DNA of 30,029 bases from CAZDUS01 sp964609375 (GTDB lineage Bacteria; Verrucomicrobiota; Kiritimatiellia; CAIKKV01; CAITUY01). Below the pieces are notes generated by a model. That model was not told the DNA's origin, searched no databases, and was given only the letters and a program-made list of their open reading frames with translations. The stretch covers positions 1-30,029 of the forward strand of contig CAZSSA010000017.1 in assembly GCA_964609375.1 (NCBI GenBank), given 5' to 3'. Shown in pieces: positions 15,905 to 24,460 of the stretch. The translations under genes and the position numbers were made by a program. How positions within the stretch are numbered: the first letter of the stretch is position 1; every line of letters starts with the position of its first letter.

Positions 15905-16630
15905 ATGGCAACGCGAGGCAAATTACAGGGTTTTCTTCGGCAACCACTGGCTGGTTTGAAACAAGTCTGGCGGATGGGGCGGTATCGGCGCGCGGGGATT
16001 GTTGTTGAACGCCTGATTCCGTCGGAAGTGCATGGAAAAGGGATTGGGGCCTGGGTGGTGGCGTCCGGGCGGTTGAATGCAGACTCTGTTGTGTATTCCA
16101 TTGGTGTGGGGCGGGAGTTGTCACTGGATCTTTCGCTGGTGGCCACGTATGGATGCACCGTGCATTGCTTTGACCCCACACCGGTGTCGGCTCAATGGAT
16201 GCGGGAGCAGGTATTGCCGCCGCCGATTGTTTTCCATGAGGTTGGGCTGGCGGCCCATGATGGAGAGTTGGCGTTCCGGATGCCCCGCAAATCAGGGTCT
16301 GCGCATTTTTCCCCTATCCAGCGTGATGCTTCAGATCGGGAGGAGGAGAGGGTCAAGGCTCCGGTCTGGCGGCTGGAGACGATGATGCAGCGGCTTGGGC
16401 ATGATCATATTGATTTGCTCAAGATTGACATTGAGGGTGGGGAATATGAGGTCATTGAGGATATTGTCCGGGTGGGGTCAGGCGTTGGGCAGTTGCTGAT
16501 GGAGTTTCATCATTGTTATCGCCAGGTGCCGTTGGCGCGGACGGTTGAGGCTGTGGAGCGCTTGCGATCGGGCGGATTCAGGATTTTCAGCATCAGTCCA
16601 AGGACCTATGAGATTTCCTTTACGCGGTGA
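15905..16630 (+). CDS. FkbM-family SAM-dependent methyltransferase
   Basis: A 241-aa Rossmann methyltransferase. The SAM region is VVYSIGVGRELSLDLSLVAT followed by CTVHCFDPTP, where the Asp should contact the SAM ribose. The strand DLLKIDIEGGEYEVIEDI is the hallmark of the FkbM (Methyltransf_21) group, which methylates hydroxyls on sugars and polyketides; the substrate here cannot be told. The ATG is two bases after the hisF stop; a GTG at 15896 that overlaps hisF is the alternative. Location behind hisHF is probably operon read-through rather than a histidine role. Confidence 0.83.
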   Translation: MATRGKLQGFLRQPLAGLKQVWRMGRYRRAGIVVERLIPSEVHGKGIGAWVVASGRLNADSVVYSIGVGRELSLDLSLVATYGCTVHCFDPTPVSAQWMREQVLPPPIVFHEVGLAAHDGELAFRMPRKSGSAHFSPIQRDASDREEERVKAPVWRLETMMQRLGHDHIDLLKIDIEGGEYEVIEDIVRVGSGVGQLLMEFHHCYRQVPLARTVEAVERLRSGGFRIFSISPRTYEISFTR

Positions 16631-16645
16631 ATCTGAATGTTGGAT

Positions 16646-16855
16646 GATCCTGCCGGAGTGCGGATCGAGTTTCACCAGTATACACCCCAAAGTTCCCAGT
16701 NNNNNNNNNNNNNNNNNNNNNNNNNNNNNNNNNNNNNNNNNNNNNNNNNNNNNNNNNNNNNNNNNNNNNNNNNNNNNNNNNNNNNNNNNNNNNNNNNNNN
16801 GATCCTGCCGGAGTGCGGATCGAGTTTCACCAGTATACACCCCAAAGTTCCCAGT
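16646..16855. repeat. 55-bp perfect direct repeat on both sides of gap 2
   Basis: Bases 16646-16700 and 16801-16855 are identical over 55 bp, starting gatcctgccggag and ending aaagttcccagt, and directly abut the 100 N. The repeat lies after the FkbM stop in non-coding sequence. Open frames through it depend on the N run and are not credible. Confidence 0.9.
16701..16800. other. Assembly gap 2 (100 N)
   Basis: Exactly 100 N between the two copies of a 55-bp repeat, in the spacer between the convergent FkbM and L,D-transpeptidase genes. Confidence 0.97.
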
Positions 16856-16899
16856 TCACCGGGGCTCCTTGCATTCAAACGTGAGCTTTTGGGTGAGTG

Positions 16900-17895
16900 T
16901 TATTCGACTGCCGGTGCCGGTGGAGCGGGCGGGGGTGGGGCAAGGACGCGGACGGGGGTTCCGGCGGTGACCATGCGCGCCAGGGTGATAATATCCCAGT
17001 TGGTCATGCGGAAACAGCCGTGAGATTCGGGGCGGCCAATGGTTTCCGGCGTTGGGGTCCCATGGATGCCGAAGCCCGGTTGACTAAGACTGATCCAATA
17101 GACGCCTACCGGATTGTTGGGGCCCGGGGGGAGGATTAACTTGCGTCCGATTTCCTGTGCGCGGGCCGACTCCGGAAAATTAACGGGGTCGAACGTGTAG
17201 TTCGGATTGGGGGCGAAGGCCACGAGGGTTAGGTCACCGGTGGGGATGCGTTGCATGTCTTTGGCGACGGAACAGGGAAAAGAGGCGACCAAGTGGTCGT
17301 TGATGTCAAAAGCCCGGATGCGGCAGGCGCCGCCGTCGATTTCGAGTCGGGCAGCGGACGGGGCCCAGGCAGCAGGGCGCGGGGTTGGGATGTTGACAGA
17401 TTGTCCCGGGAGGGTGGATTCCCAGTTGGTGATACCGGGATTCAGGCGGGTCAGGAAGGGGCGCGATACGTGGAATTTTTCGGAGAGAACTTCGTTCAGC
17501 GATGTGAAGGCCATGGAAGGTAAGGCGGAGGCCTCCAGCCAGTCGGCGGGGGTGCTACCGACCTGATCGAGGTCGGATTGGGTGACGGTATAGGTGGCGG
17601 TGAGTGGAGGGGGATTAGTCAGGAGTTGGCGGCGTCCTGCTCCTTCGGAAAGGCGGGAGGCGCGGCAGTAGTCCAGGAGAGCGCCGCGGGTGCGCGAACC
17701 ATCGCGGCCATCGATGAACCCGACGCCAAAGCCGTTCCGGTCCAAGGCAGATTGCAGGGTGGCCACAGAGAACAGGCGTTCGGTGGTGGAGGTCTGGGCG
17801 AGCAAGGGGGCAGGAATGGTCGAAGCGATGGCCAGGAAAAGCAGGATGGAGATGGAGATCCGATTGATATTGAGATAACCGCCATGCAAAGCCAT
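16900..17895 (-). CDS. L,D-transpeptidase (YkuD domain)
   Basis: A 331-aa exported cell-wall enzyme from the ATG at 17895, which gives a signal peptide (ISISILLFLAIASTIPAPLLA). Residues about 45-90 look like a peptidoglycan-binding module (LQSALDRNGFGVGFIDGRDG). A LysM-like stretch follows (VLSEKFHVSRPFLTRLNPGI). The C-terminal YkuD domain has the catalytic signature FGIHGTPTPETIGRPESHGC with Cys near residue 294. It would form 3-3 crosslinks or attach proteins to peptidoglycan. The frame upstream of 17895 overlaps the divergent beta-propeller gene and lacks coding character. A proline-alanine tail ends the protein. Confidence 0.92.
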   Translation of the reverse strand: MALHGGYLNINRISISILLFLAIASTIPAPLLAQTSTTERLFSVATLQSALDRNGFGVGFIDGRDGSRTRGALLDYCRASRLSEGAGRRQLLTNPPPLTATYTVTQSDLDQVGSTPADWLEASALPSMAFTSLNEVLSEKFHVSRPFLTRLNPGITNWESTLPGQSVNIPTPRPAAWAPSAARLEIDGGACRIRAFDINDHLVASFPCSVAKDMQRIPTGDLTLVAFAPNPNYTFDPVNFPESARAQEIGRKLILPPGPNNPVGVYWISLSQPGFGIHGTPTPETIGRPESHGCFRMTNWDIITLARMVTAGTPVRVLAPPPPAPPAPAVE

Positions 17896-18001
17896 GTATA
17901 ACTGATAACGAAAAAGATGTTTCTCTGCGAGCGCAAATTGCGGATGATGTGGGCGGATGATGATGGGGGTGATGAAAACGGTGGATGGGACGAGTGGGGA
18001 C

Positions 18002-19153
18002 ATGAGACTGATGAGAGTGGTGAAACAGTTTTGCTTGGGGATGATTTGTTTGGGTGGAGCGGTGTGCGCTGCCGAGGATTGGCCGGTATTCCGCGGGGGG
18101 ACGGATCTTGTCGGGTTTGTCGGGGTCCCGGTGGCTTTGCCGCTGGAGCGACTGTGGGTGGTCAAAACAGGGGATGCTGTCCATTCATCGCCCGTGGTTG
18201 CGGGGGATCAGGTTTTTTTTGGCTCGAGGGATGAGCGGGTTCGTGCCGTGAACCTGATAAACGGGAGTAATCTGTGGACGACGGCTGTCGGAGGGGGAGT
18301 GGAGGCGGCGCCACTGGTTGTCGGTGGGGTGGTATATGTGGGCGCGAGCGACGGGGGGTTTTACGCACTGGATGCGGTGACGGGCGCCATCCGGTGGACG
18401 GCAAAGACGCAAGGGAAGATTGTTGGATCGGCCAATGTGGTATCGCTGACGAATTCCGAGCGGCGGGTGGTGGTTGTGGGGAGTTACGATGAGTTGCTTT
18501 ATGCGTTTGATGCGGTGACGGGTTCGAATCTGTGGACGGTGGCGGGTGGCGGGTTTATTAACGGCACAGCGGCGGTGTGGGGGGATAAGGTTGTGTTTGG
18601 CGGGTGTGACATGGCGTTACGGGTGGTGGATGCCGGGTTGGGGAAGGTGGTTCGGGAAATCAAGTTGAACTCGTATATACCGGGGTCCCCGGCGGTGGCG
18701 GATGGGCGTGTGTATCTTGGGCATTTCGGGAACGAGTTTTTGTGTGTGGACCTGCGGGATGGGAAGACGGTGTGGCGGCTGGAGCGGGAAGGGGCCCCGG
18801 TATTTTCGACACCGGCGGTGGGTGCGCGACGGGTGGTGTTTGGGGCCAGAGACATGAAGGTTCATTGCGTGAACCGGTTTGAGGGGGTGGAGGTGTGGAG
18901 TTTTCCGGCGGGAGGGGATGTGGATAGTTCTCCAGTGATTGCAGGGGATCAGGTGATTTTCGGGAGTGATGATGGACGGGTGCGGGTGGTGAATCTTGAG
19001 AGCGGGAAATTGATGTGGTCGTATGAGATTGGTGCGGCGATCAAGACGTCACCGGCGGTGGTGCGGGGGATGATTCTGGTGGGGGCGGAGGATGGATGTG
19101 TGTATGCATTCAGGGGGAAGAATCCGGAATCCGGAAGTCAGAAGTCAGAATGA
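18002..19153 (+). CDS. PQQ-type beta-propeller repeat protein
   Basis: A 383-aa exported protein from the ATG at 18002 (signal QFCLGMICLGGAVCAAE). It consists of repeated blades of the form 'V-Y-A-x-D-x-x-T-G-x-x-x-W', for example FYALDAVTGAIRWTAKTQ, LYAFDAVTGSNLWTV and VRVVNLESGKLMWSYE. These form a seven- or eight-blade propeller like BamB or the quinoprotein dehydrogenase fold. No cofactor ligands or lipobox are evident, so a scaffold role is more likely than dehydrogenase activity. Upstream in-frame ATGs from 17957 are possible but spoil the signal peptide. The last residues, ESGSQKSE, and the stop codon are encoded by the heptamer array at 19121, so the natural end was probably replaced. 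Confidence 0.87.
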   Translation: MRLMRVVKQFCLGMICLGGAVCAAEDWPVFRGGTDLVGFVGVPVALPLERLWVVKTGDAVHSSPVVAGDQVFFGSRDERVRAVNLINGSNLWTTAVGGGVEAAPLVVGGVVYVGASDGGFYALDAVTGAIRWTAKTQGKIVGSANVVSLTNSERRVVVVGSYDELLYAFDAVTGSNLWTVAGGGFINGTAAVWGDKVVFGGCDMALRVVDAGLGKVVREIKLNSYIPGSPAVADGRVYLGHFGNEFLCVDLRDGKTVWRLEREGAPVFSTPAVGARRVVFGARDMKVHCVNRFEGVEVWSFPAGGDVDSSPVIAGDQVIFGSDDGRVRVVNLESGKLMWSYEIGAAIKTSPAVVRGMILVGAEDGCVYAFRGKNPESGSQKSE

Positions 19154-19155
19154 GG
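19121..19155. repeat. Five tandem heptamers over the ends of two convergent genes
   Basis: AATCCGG, AATCCGG, AAGTCAG, AAGTCAG and AATGAGG run without interruption, all AANNNNG or nearly so. The array encodes the last codons and stop of the beta-propeller gene on the plus strand and contains the stop of the solute-binding gene on the minus strand (19145-19147). Confidence 0.75.
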
Positions 19156-20953
19156 GGCGGACTTCTGCCGGTCGTGAGGGGAGGTCGGTATTGTCCTTCA
19201 TGGCCTGTTTCAGGTCGGCATCGTTATCCTCGTCGTACCACCACAACCAGTAAGCGGCGCTTTCGTTCCCGTACTTTCCAAGGATGGTGGGAGGGGTGCC
19301 GAATTTATTCCAGTACAACAGGCGGGTGTAGTTCAGGTTCCATAATAGAATGTAAGGGTATTCGGCGTAAACGAGGCGATCTATTTCGCGGCAGATGGAG
19401 TTGCGTTCGGTGATGTCGAAGATGGATTTCTGCTTTTCAATCCATTCATCGACAACCCTGCTTTTGAAGCCTGTAATATTGATGCCGCCTTTGCGGTCCG
19501 CTTCCATGGAAGACCACATTCCCTCCGGGTCCTTGAATACCGAGGCGCCCCACGCGGCCCAGGTCATGTCGTAGTTGAATTCATCCATATCGCGGGTCCA
19601 TGAAGCCCAATCCTTTTGTTCGATGCGCATCTCGATGCCGACGGCGCGCAGATCTTCGGCGAAGATGGACAGGAATTTTTCGGACGAGGCATCGCGATTC
19701 AGGAAGCGGAAGGCGAAGGGCTGCCCGTTCTTTTCCAGGAGGCCGGTTTTGGGGTTGGCCTTCCAGCCGGCCTCGGCGAGGAGTGTGCGGGCTTTTTCCT
19801 TATCGAAAGTCATGGGCGGGTGCGGGCAGGGGTGAGCGGTGTCGTAAAGGTCCTCGTAGTAGGAACGATGCAGGAAGTATTGATTATACATCAGCGTGGA
19901 ATTCATGCGCTCGCGGTTGAGGAGCAGGCCAAGCGCCTTGCGGACGCGGACGTCGTCGAACGGGGGGCGCCGCATATTCATGGCGAATCCCTGGAATCCG
20001 ATGGGATTCTGATTGAAGATTTTTTGTTTGGCGATCCAGTGGTGAGTGAATTTGTCGCCTGACGTTTCATTCACCCAGAGGCGGGCCATATAGACGGCGA
20101 AGAGGTCGATTTCGCCTTTCTTAAAGGCTTCGAAGGCGTTTTCCTGTTCGGCGAAGAAACGGAATTTCAGCCGGTTGAAGTTGGCCGTGCCTTGCGAGCT
20201 TGGGGCGGCGCGGTTCCACCAGTCGGTTCTCCGTTCCAGTGAGGCAAACAATCCGTCCTTTACCTCGCCGAGCCGGTAGGGGCCGGACACGACGGGGAAT
20301 TCAAAATTGATTTTGTTAAAATCCATCTCCTTGTAAGCATGGCGGGGGAGGATATGGAATCCGCTGATGGCATTAAGGTTGCGCCAGTGAACGGCCTTGG
20401 CCTTGAAGCGGATGCAGCGCTCGCTGATGATTTCAGGAGGTTGAAAGACTTCGAGGGCGACCTTGTGAGGGCCGGTCATGTTGGCGGGGTTCAGAATGGC
20501 ATTGAAGGTCCACTGAACATCGGCGGCGGTGATGGCGGTGCCGTCGCTCCACTTGGCGGCAGGGTTGATGTGGAAGGTGAAGATGGTTTTGTCCTCGGAG
20601 ATTGACCAGCGCTCGGCCAGGGCGGGTTCGAATTCCAAGGTTGTCGGGCTCATGGTCAACAGGGTTTCATAGAGGGCGCCGAAGAGTTCTGCCGAGAAGG
20701 AATTATTGTCGAGGTAGTAATTAAAGCTGCGGGGGTATTGTCCTGCGAAAACGCACAGTTGGCCTCCGGAAGGGGCATTTGAGTTTGCCATGGGGTTGGG
20801 GACGGCCTTCCAGTCTGGTTTTGGAAATTGTTCGCCGCTGGCACAGGCGGGGGATATGGAGAGGAAGGCCAGGAGGAGGGTACAGGCGTGGAGGGCGGAT
20901 CGGACGCGGCAAGATGCTGCTGCCATGGCGGAATAGAGGCGGATCGTTTTCAT
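19145..20953 (-). CDS. ABC transporter solute-binding protein, family 5 (peptide type, YejA-like)
   Basis: A 602-aa exported binding protein with a long signal region (ACTLLLAFLSISPACAS). The family 5 core is clear: FGALYETLLTMSPTTLEFEP, then LAERWSISEDKTIFTFHINP with KWSDGTAITAADVQWTF, PVVSGPYRLGEV, and the large C-terminal lobe (VRKALGLLLNRERMN, LLAEAGWKANPKTGLLEKNG). Size and the segment DPEGMWSSMEA recall YejA, which binds microcin C-like or oligopeptide ligands. No permease or ATPase gene lies nearby, so it is an orphan here. The stop falls in the heptamer array, overlapping the convergent propeller gene by nine bases. Confidence 0.9.
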   Translation of the reverse strand: MKTIRLYSAMAAASCRVRSALHACTLLLAFLSISPACASGEQFPKPDWKAVPNPMANSNAPSGGQLCVFAGQYPRSFNYYLDNNSFSAELFGALYETLLTMSPTTLEFEPALAERWSISEDKTIFTFHINPAAKWSDGTAITAADVQWTFNAILNPANMTGPHKVALEVFQPPEIISERCIRFKAKAVHWRNLNAISGFHILPRHAYKEMDFNKINFEFPVVSGPYRLGEVKDGLFASLERRTDWWNRAAPSSQGTANFNRLKFRFFAEQENAFEAFKKGEIDLFAVYMARLWVNETSGDKFTHHWIAKQKIFNQNPIGFQGFAMNMRRPPFDDVRVRKALGLLLNRERMNSTLMYNQYFLHRSYYEDLYDTAHPCPHPPMTFDKEKARTLLAEAGWKANPKTGLLEKNGQPFAFRFLNRDASSEKFLSIFAEDLRAVGIEMRIEQKDWASWTRDMDEFNYDMTWAAWGASVFKDPEGMWSSMEADRKGGINITGFKSRVVDEWIEKQKSIFDITERNSICREIDRLVYAEYPYILLWNLNYTRLLYWNKFGTPPTILGKYGNESAAYWLWWYDEDNDADLKQAMKDNTDLPSRPAEVRPSF

Positions 20954-21291
20954 AGCGCGTCATCGTAGTCATCTTGGAGATGGGAATCCAGTCTACAATC
21001 AATGAACTAAGAAAAACCCTGAGATAAAATCAGGATTTCTCTGATTGCCGTTAGCGCGGGGATCAAGTCTAATGCGTCTTGTCAACGGGAGAGGTGGAGG
21101 ACCCTCGTACTGTCGCATCCCCCTGTGGCAGTAGCTCATAGCTGTTCCTCCGCGAGTCTGCTTAGAGCGTTAGTCCACCGCCCGTTGACACTTTCCCCCC
21201 TCTGCTTCACTCCTTGTTTTTGTTGGCATCCCTGTTTACACTCGGCGGCAGTTTTAAATAATGGTGTGAACTCCAACAATAAGGGGGCGCT
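20954..21291. other. Intergenic region between divergent genes (338 bp)
   Basis: No credible gene is present. It should hold promoters for the minus-strand solute-binding gene and the plus-strand PurF-like gene. A TTGACA (21185-21190) and an AT-rich TTTTAAATAAT (around 21252) are visible but not at a standard mutual spacing. A weak inverted repeat CCTGA/TCAGG lies near 21017-21035. The start at 21292 has the purine site aaggggg. No riboswitch such as a PurR or guanine motif was recognised. Confidence 0.4.
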
Positions 21292-22701
21292 ATGGGTGGA
21301 TTTTTCGGTGTAGTTTCGAAGAAGGACTGTGTGGCGGATCTTTTTTTTGGAACGGATTATCATTCCCATCTGGGGACCATGCGGGGCGGCATGGCGGTGC
21401 AGGATGCTTCTGTCATCAAGCGCACGATCCATGACATCACAAACTCACAGTTTCGTGCGAAGTTTGAGCATGATGTTCAGGGGATGAAGGGGAATTCCGG
21501 GGTGGGCGTGATCAGTGATTATGAGGATCAGCCCCTCTTGATTGGATCCCATCTGGGGACCTATGCCATTGTGACCGTTGGGGTGGTGAACAATCTGGCC
21601 GAACTGGTGGCCAAGTCCTACGTGAAGAAATACACCCATTTCTCCGAGATGAGCGGGGCTTCGGTCAATCCGACGGAGGTGGTGGCGACGCTGATTAATC
21701 AGGGGGCTACCTTTGCTGACGGGTTGCGGATGGCCCAGGAGCAGGTTGACGGGTCCTGCTCGATCCTGTTGCTGACGGCGGAGGGGATATATGCGGCGCG
21801 CGACCGGTATGGGCGGACGCCGATTGTGGTTGGGGAAAGGGACGGGGCCATGGCGGCAACGATGGAGACCTGTGCGTTTCCCAATCTTGGATTTGAGGTG
21901 AAGACGTATCTGGGTCCGGGCGAGGTGGTCCTGTTGACTCCGGAAGGGATGCAGCGGAAGAAGGCCGCGCTGGACGTGTTGCAGATTTGTTCATTCCTGT
22001 GGGTGTACTACGGGTATCCACCTTCCTGTTATGAAGGCATCAATGTGGAGGAGTCGCGTTACCGGGCGGGTGCCATGTTGGCAAAGCGGGACAACGTCAA
22101 GGTGGATGCGGTGGCGGGCATCCCGGATTCCGGGACGGGGCATGCCATGGGATATGCCATGGAAGCGAAGATTCCCTTTACGCGGCCGTTTGTGAAATAC
22201 ACACCCACATGGCCGCGGAGCTTTATGCCGCAGGATCAATCGATGCGTGACTTGATCGCGAAGATGAAGTTGATTCCCATAGCGAGTTTGATCAAGGGGC
22301 AGCGCCTGTTGTTCTGCGAGGACTCGATTGTGAGGGGGACCCAGTTAAAGGATCAGGTGCAGCGCCTGTACGAAGCCGGGGCCAGTGAGGTGCATATGCG
22401 CCCGGCCTGTCCTCCGCTGGTGCATGGGTGCAAGTTCCTTAATTTCTCGCGATCCAAGTCGGTGATGGACTTGGCGGCAAGGCGTGCGATCAAGGAGATA
22501 GAGGGGAAGGATGATGTCGATCTGGCGCCGTACGCCGATCCGTGTTCGGACAAGCAGTGCGAGATGGTGGAGCGCATTCGGAAGCGGCTTGGTCTGACGA
22601 CCCTTGCCTATCAGCGGTTGGATGATCTGGTCAATGCGATCGGATTGCCAAAGTGCCAACTCTGCACCTATTGCTGGGATGGAGTTGAGAAGAAGGCCTG
22701 A
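21292..22701 (+). CDS. PurF-like amidophosphoribosyltransferase homologue without the N-terminal cysteine
   Basis: A 469-aa PurF homologue. The phosphoribosyltransferase half is intact: AGIPDSGTGHAMGYA and the PRPP loop LLFCEDSIVRGTQL. Cysteines near 233 (QICSF), 380 (HGC), 455 and 458 (KCQLCTYC) fall where Bacillus PurF binds its 4Fe-4S cluster. The glutaminase half is altered. The protein begins MGGFFGVVSKK instead of Met-Cys-Gly, the HNGNL oxyanion motif is replaced by VGVVNNLAE, and the HTRYST motif is gone. It therefore probably cannot use glutamine in the usual way. I recall similar Gly-Gly homologues in Bacteroidetes annotated as PurF. Ammonia-dependent synthesis or another phosphoribosyl reaction is possible. 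ptsI follows after 14 bp. Confidence 0.85.
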   Translation: MGGFFGVVSKKDCVADLFFGTDYHSHLGTMRGGMAVQDASVIKRTIHDITNSQFRAKFEHDVQGMKGNSGVGVISDYEDQPLLIGSHLGTYAIVTVGVVNNLAELVAKSYVKKYTHFSEMSGASVNPTEVVATLINQGATFADGLRMAQEQVDGSCSILLLTAEGIYAARDRYGRTPIVVGERDGAMAATMETCAFPNLGFEVKTYLGPGEVVLLTPEGMQRKKAALDVLQICSFLWVYYGYPPSCYEGINVEESRYRAGAMLAKRDNVKVDAVAGIPDSGTGHAMGYAMEAKIPFTRPFVKYTPTWPRSFMPQDQSMRDLIAKMKLIPIASLIKGQRLLFCEDSIVRGTQLKDQVQRLYEAGASEVHMRPACPPLVHGCKFLNFSRSKSVMDLAARRAIKEIEGKDDVDLAPYADPCSDKQCEMVERIRKRLGLTTLAYQRLDDLVNAIGLPKCQLCTYCWDGVEKKA

Positions 22702-22715
22702 GCAAGGGGAAGGGC

Positions 22716-24356
22716 ATGACGATGGCAGATCAGGGAACAACAAGCGATCCACTGGGGATGGAAATCCGCCTGAAAGGAGTTTCCATCAGTCCCGGTGTGG
22801 CGGCGGCCAGGGTTTGTCTGTTCAATGAAAGCCGGCATAACGTTATTACGCCTTCCCTGATAGATGCTTCGGAAATTGAGAGTCAGACGGCGCGTCTGCG
22901 CGATGCCATTGCGGCCGTTGGTTTACGGCTGGGCGAATTGAAGGCCAGGGTGACCAGCGAGGTGGGGCCCGCCGAGGGGGAGATTTTTGCGGCGCAGAAG
23001 ATGATGGTTGAGGATCCGGGTATTCAGGCCAAGATGATGGCGGCCATCCGTGACGACAAGATGGGCCCTGAGATGGCGGTCATGCGGGTGCTGGATGCGT
23101 ACGAGGCGCGGATCAAGGCGCTGGATAATCAATATTTGCGTGAGCGGGCCTCGGACATTGGGGAGATCAAGCGGCGGGTGCTGGATGTGTTGGCGTTGAC
23201 GCGACCCGGATTGCAGTGTGAGGGGCAGGCGCAATGTACGCGCGGGCGGGGGCGTGTTGTGGTGGCGGTGGAATTGACGCCCAGTCTGGCCATTGATCTT
23301 GATTCGGAACACATTCAGGGATTTGTGACGGAGCATGGCGGCGTGACATCCCATGCGGCGATTCTGGCGCGCGCGCTGGGGATACCGGCGGTGAGCGGGG
23401 TGGCGGGTATTGCCGGCATGATTACCTGCGGGACCGACGTGCTAGTGGATGGTGATGCCGGTGAAGTCATTCTCTGGCCATCTCCTGCGAGTATCGAACG
23501 AGTTCGACGCCGTGATGGAGGGGGCCGGAAGGCTGCTGTCGAGGAGCCAGTTCCCGGGCTCAAGGTATTGGCTAATATCAGTGTGGCGTCCGAAGCGGTT
23601 GATGCCGTGAGCATGAAGGCGGAGGGGATAGGCCTTTACCGGACGGAATTCGAGTTCATGGCGGCCGGGAAAGTGTTATCCGAGGATGAACAGTTTGAGC
23701 GATATGCCGCGGTGGTGAAGACGATGGCGGGCCAGCCGGTGTATTTGCGGTTGATGGATGTTGGCGGCGAGAAACAGACGCCGGGGGTGCACATTCCTGA
23801 GGAGAGTAATCCCGCCTTGGGATTCCGAGGAGCGCGGTTGCTGTTGCAGAGACCGGAATTGGTGGTGCCCCAGGCGCGTGCCATTGCGCGGGCATCGGTG
23901 TTCGGCCCGATTCATGTGACGTATCCGATGATCACGGATACGGAACAGTTCCTGAAATTGAAGCAGATGGTAGCGGATGCCATCATTGGCGTTCCATCGG
24001 GACGGCTGTGGCATGGGGTGATGTTCGAGGTGCCGTCGGCGTGCATTGAGGCGCGTGATCTTCTGCGGGTGGCGGATTACGGAAGTATTGGCACCAATGA
24101 TTTGTTCCAGTATTTGCTGGCGCTTGACCGCAACAATGAGTTGGTGGCGCGTGATTTCCGGCCGGATCATCCTGCGTTCTGGACGTTGCTGGGGCAGGTG
24201 GTGATGGCGGCAGAGGAGGCGGGGAAACCGTTGTCAGTATGCGGGGAGATTGCCGGGTGGCCGGAGTATGTAGTCCGGCTGGCCAAGGCGGGGATTAAGA
24301 CCGTGAGTGTCAGTACCCGATTGATTGCCCCTGTGCGGAAGGCGATGCGGTCCTGA
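22716..24356 (+). CDS. ptsI: Phosphoenolpyruvate-protein phosphotransferase (PTS enzyme I)
   Basis: A 546-aa enzyme I that moves phosphate from PEP to HPr. In order: an N-terminal helical HPr-docking domain; the phospho-histidine H213 in TEHGGVTSHAAILARALG; the PEP-binding barrel with GIGLYRTEFEFM, RLMDVGGEKQTPG and NPALGFRGARLLL; GSIGTNDLFQYLLALDRNN; and the catalytic C509 in SVCGEIAG. All key residues of E. coli PtsI have counterparts. No HPr or sugar permease is in the window, so it may serve a regulatory PTS, as in many bacteria without sugar PTS. The ATG at 22716 has an aggggaaggg site; the likely operon partner is the PurF-like gene. Confidence 0.92.
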   Translation: MTMADQGTTSDPLGMEIRLKGVSISPGVAAARVCLFNESRHNVITPSLIDASEIESQTARLRDAIAAVGLRLGELKARVTSEVGPAEGEIFAAQKMMVEDPGIQAKMMAAIRDDKMGPEMAVMRVLDAYEARIKALDNQYLRERASDIGEIKRRVLDVLALTRPGLQCEGQAQCTRGRGRVVVAVELTPSLAIDLDSEHIQGFVTEHGGVTSHAAILARALGIPAVSGVAGIAGMITCGTDVLVDGDAGEVILWPSPASIERVRRRDGGGRKAAVEEPVPGLKVLANISVASEAVDAVSMKAEGIGLYRTEFEFMAAGKVLSEDEQFERYAAVVKTMAGQPVYLRLMDVGGEKQTPGVHIPEESNPALGFRGARLLLQRPELVVPQARAIARASVFGPIHVTYPMITDTEQFLKLKQMVADAIIGVPSGRLWHGVMFEVPSACIEARDLLRVADYGSIGTNDLFQYLLALDRNNELVARDFRPDHPAFWTLLGQVVMAAEEAGKPLSVCGEIAGWPEYVVRLAKAGIKTVSVSTRLIAPVRKAMRS

Positions 24357-24403
24357 GCGGTGTATGCGGCAGGGAAAGCGTTCGAGGCGCCCGCCAATGA
24401 ACG

Positions 24404-24456
24404 GTATCGCCAGGGTTGGTTCAATTAACCAGGCGAGCAATGAAATGAGGCGATAC
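24404..24456. terminator. Nested inverted repeat between convergent ptsI and helicase genes
   Basis: GTATCGCC (24404-24411) pairs with GGCGATAC (24449-24456). Inside this, TGGTT (24417-24421) pairs with AACCA (24427-24431). It lies in the 104-bp spacer where two genes converge, so a transcription-ending role in one or both directions is plausible, although no T-run follows. Confidence 0.45.
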
Positions 24457-24460
24457 GGGA

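Noticed and set aside
16637..17023. Open frames running through gap 2
   Set aside because: They depend on the N run and on a duplicated 55-mer, with no recognisable protein.
18520..18535. GGGTTCGAATC, resembling a tRNA T-loop (a similar GGTTCGAATTCC occurs near 20625)
   Set aside because: Both lie within clearly coding sequence and no acceptor stem or anticodon arm can be drawn around them.
21185..21260. TTGACA plus TAAATAAT as a promoter for the PurF-like gene
   Set aside because: The two elements are about 60 bp apart, so they cannot form one sigma70-type promoter.
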